Shown here piece after piece: positions 4,927-6,509 of a DNA stretch of 6,509 nt; the stretch's first letter is position 1, and the number at the start of each line of letters is the position of its first letter. A program made the position numbers and the translations under genes. The DNA is from an uncultured Campylobacter sp. Its GTDB lineage: Bacteria; Campylobacterota; Campylobacteria; Campylobacterales; Campylobacteraceae. The notes under the pieces are model-generated. The model did no database searches. It had not been told where the DNA came from and saw only the letters and a program-made list of their open reading frames with translations. The stretch is taken from NCBI RefSeq assembly GCF_905373215.1, contig NZ_CAJPRT010000039.1, positions 1 through 6,509 of the forward strand. Direction: 5' to 3'.

Positions 4927-6330
4927 CTAGCTAATCCCTCGCATCGCATCGAGCCGCTTTAAAAATATTTCCACCTTGCACAGCTGTGCCGCATCTAGCG
5001 CCCTGCCCGAATAAAAATATTCCACGCTGTTGCCGTTTGGATAATTCACCCGCGAAATGCCCATTCCTTCGCCTCTCGGCTCAAATTCCAAGGACAAATC
5101 CGCGCCGCCTCGAGAATAAAGCTTGAGCTGCGAATTCGCATCTACGGCGCGTGGCGACATGCGGCATTTGTCTTCGTCGCACTGCTCTACGCCGCGGGCA
5201 TTGACCGCCAGCTTACCGTCGCGTTCGCGGATTGCGCCCAGCTCGCCCGTTTGCGAATTTGCGCTAAATTTTATATCACCGTCTGCGTCAAATTTATCCG
5301 CACAAACCTGCGATTTTACGTCGCGCGAAGTATCCATGCCGAAGCCGCACTCATCCGCGTTAGAAAATTCATCGCACTCATTATACCCCACTGCGCCGTT
5401 TTTTCTGGCGCCGCACGGCACTGTACGAAGTCCGCTCATACCTTGCTCTATCATATCGGGCTTGCTCTCGCCGCAACTTTCTGTGTCGCGCCCACCGCCG
5501 CTATTATCGCGACCTTCTACGCCCCGCTTGTTCTCGCCTTTTACGCTCTCGCCGTCTGCGTCTCGTCCTTCCGCGCCAAATTTGCCGGCTTGCGCCGACG
5601 AATTCGTATCAAATTTTGCGCCGCCACCCGTGTTAAATTTAGCCGTCCGCGAGGGCAAATCCTCGCCGCACGCAAGCTTTAGCCCTCCGCCCAGCTCGCT
5701 TGCAAGGCGGTTTAGCGTGCCGTCTATGCCGTCGATGATGCGCACGTGCGGAGGTAAAATTTCGCGCAAAACGTCCTTAAAATAGTTAAAATGCGTGCAA
5801 CCAAGCACGAGCGAGCCAAGGCGCGCAAGCTCAAATTTAGCTAGTTCCTCCCGCAGATAAGCCCGAACCGCAGGCGAGTCAAACTCCAAATCCTGCGCAA
5901 ACTCAACGAGGCGGGGCAGCGGCAGGCTCCACGTCTCGCACTCCAGCCGCCCCACGAGGCGCGCGAGCTTCTCGCCCGCGATCGTTAGCGGCGTGGCGAT
6001 GAGCAGCGTCGGGCGCGCGCCGAAGCTGTCCGCGGCGAGCTTGACGGCGGGCTCCATGCCGATGACCGGCACGCTAAATGCACTGCGAAGCTCCGAGATA
6101 GCCGCGCTCGTGGCGGTATTGCAAGCAACGACGACCCCGTCCGCGCCGTACGAGACCAAAAACCCGACCGCATCGAGGCTCAGGCGCACGATTTCCGCCC
6201 TACTTTTCGTGCCGTATGGGACGTGATCCTCGTCGGCAAAATACAAAAACTCCGCCCCGCTAAACCGCCGCAGAGCCTCGGCGAGTACGCTCAGCCCGCC
6301 GATACCCGAGTCAAAAAACGCTATTTTCAA
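4927..6330 (-). CDS. murI: Glutamate racemase with a large low-complexity insert
   Basis: MurI converts L-glutamate to D-glutamate for peptidoglycan, in the cytoplasm. The N-terminal part is complete: FFDSGIGGLSVL (5-16) with the Asp7-Ser8 pair, VPYGTKS (37-43), VACNTATS (68-75) with catalytic Cys70, IGMEPA (90-95), and LGCTHF (176-181) with catalytic Cys178 and His180. IIDGIDGTLNRLASELG (198-214) closes the core. The usual C-terminal segment returns at NSVEYFYSGR (434-443). Between them are about 220 extra polar residues, so the protein is 467 residues against about 250-270 for the family. The insert is rich in Gly, Asp, Glu, Ser, Asn and Lys, with repeated EGRD, DADG and KF motifs and eight Cys. 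The start codon is TTG: an in-frame TAA lies six codons upstream and MKIAFFDSGIGG is the expected beginning. The frame is intact through the insert, so the enzyme is probably active. Confidence 0.9.
   Translation of the reverse strand: MKIAFFDSGIGGLSVLAEALRRFSGAEFLYFADEDHVPYGTKSRAEIVRLSLDAVGFLVSYGADGVVVACNTATSAAISELRSAFSVPVIGMEPAVKLAADSFGARPTLLIATPLTIAGEKLARLVGRLECETWSLPLPRLVEFAQDLEFDSPAVRAYLREELAKFELARLGSLVLGCTHFNYFKDVLREILPPHVRIIDGIDGTLNRLASELGGGLKLACGEDLPSRTAKFNTGGGAKFDTNSSAQAGKFGAEGRDADGESVKGENKRGVEGRDNSGGGRDTESCGESKPDMIEQGMSGLRTVPCGARKNGAVGYNECDEFSNADECGFGMDTSRDVKSQVCADKFDADGDIKFSANSQTGELGAIRERDGKLAVNARGVEQCDEDKCRMSPRAVDANSQLKLYSRGGADLSLEFEPRGEGMGISRVNYPNGNSVEYFYSGRALDAAQLCKVEIFLKRLDAMRGIS
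5034..5688 (-). other. In-frame insert within murI (low-complexity, probably disordered)
   Basis: This codes MurI residues about 215-433. The protein is hydrophilic and short of large hydrophobic residues, with short degenerate repeats: EGRD at 254-257 and 272-275, GRD at 280-282, DADG at 257-260 and 348-351, KF at 231, 239, 250, 346 and 354, and CDE at 319-321 and 384-386. At the DNA level CCGTCTGCGTC occurs at 5279-5289 and 5552-5562. Its mix of AAATTT and GC-rich blocks resembles the intergenic repeats next to murI, so it may have grown from such sequence. No known domain is recognised. Confidence 0.65.
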
Positions 6331-6363
6331 ATTCTTAGTCCAAGGTTAAATTTTAAAAAAGGG

Positions 6364-6369
6364 ATTATA
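6364..6369 (-). promoter_or_regulatory. -10 box of murI
   Basis: The minus strand reads TATAAT, a perfect -10 hexamer, 34 bases upstream of the TTG start. TTTAAA about 17 bases further upstream is a poor -35. The leader would be about 27 bases with only a weak ribosome site (AAGAA close to the TTG), which suggests modest translation. Confidence 0.6.
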
Positions 6370-6474
6370 GCTCAATTCAAGTAAAATTTAAATTTTGAGC
6401 GGGCTTGGTGGCTCCGCGGCCGTTAAATTATCGCTACCTTATTAAAATTCGCGATAAATTTAATCAATTTCTTA

Positions 6475-6489
6475 GGGGGAGGGAGGGGG
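6475..6489 (+). repeat. Interrupted G-rich run upstream of murI
   Basis: GGGGGAGGGAGGGGG: 13 G in 15 bases, broken by two A. It lies about 110 bases upstream of the murI -10 box in a spacer (6331-6509) where no gene is evident. It could be an interrupted, stabilised poly-G tract, part of a gene beyond the window edge, or a ribosome-binding-like purine run for a plus-strand gene starting outside the window. Confidence 0.4.
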
Positions 6490-6509
6490 CAAAATTAGCC
6501 AAATTTTAC

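Noticed and set aside
5123..5785. Plus-strand open frame of 220 codons opposite murI
   Set aside because: It lies wholly antisense to murI, is Ser/Pro-rich as expected of a shadow frame, and matches no family I know. MurI motifs show the minus strand is the coding one. The openness is kept only as a finding.
5985..6226. Short frames on both strands over the 5' half of murI
   Set aside because: They overlap the catalytic core of murI in the wrong frame.

Overview
The window reads as Campylobacterota chromosome, most likely a higher-GC Campylobacter of the gracilis/rectus/showae type. That is an inference from three things: gene starts preceded by AAGGAG-like sites and TATAAT -10 boxes without clear -35 boxes; spacers that alternate AAATTTTAA blocks with GC-rich blocks; and a long poly-G tract inside a coding region, a known Campylobacter habit. 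Species cannot be fixed from the sequence alone.

Layout. Positions 1-104 hold the 3' end of a plus-strand gene I do not recognise. It converges on a minus-strand gene for a six-helix membrane protein of unknown function (126-821), which has its own extended -10 promoter. A divergent spacer follows. Then comes a tight two-gene plus-strand unit: a YdfG-type NADP-dependent short-chain dehydrogenase (1061-1807) and, 16 bases later, an NhaC-family Na+/H+ antiporter (1824-3518) with a cleavable-looking signal peptide. A 271-base spacer with several inverted repeats separates this from a small AT-rich lipoprotein gene (3790-4074) of the EexN (conjugative entry exclusion) family, which has its own promoter and a strong downstream hairpin. 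Next is about 0.85 kb without a convincing gene, built of degenerate repeats. Last is murI, glutamate racemase, on the minus strand (4927-6330). It starts at TTG, has a perfect TATAAT box upstream, and carries an unusual insert of roughly 220 polar residues between the catalytic core and the C-terminal segment.

How the genes relate. The dehydrogenase and antiporter are probably co-transcribed; the other genes look like independent units. MurI makes D-glutamate for peptidoglycan. No type IV secretion, transfer or integrase genes are visible, so the EexN-like lipoprotein is an orphan here.

The two strongest observations are a run of nine G in the signal-peptide region of the EexN-like gene, where any change that is not a multiple of three truncates the product within 14 codons (a likely ON/OFF phase switch of an entry-exclusion protein), and the large low-complexity insert in MurI. 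I found no multi-gene defence or biosynthetic system in the window.
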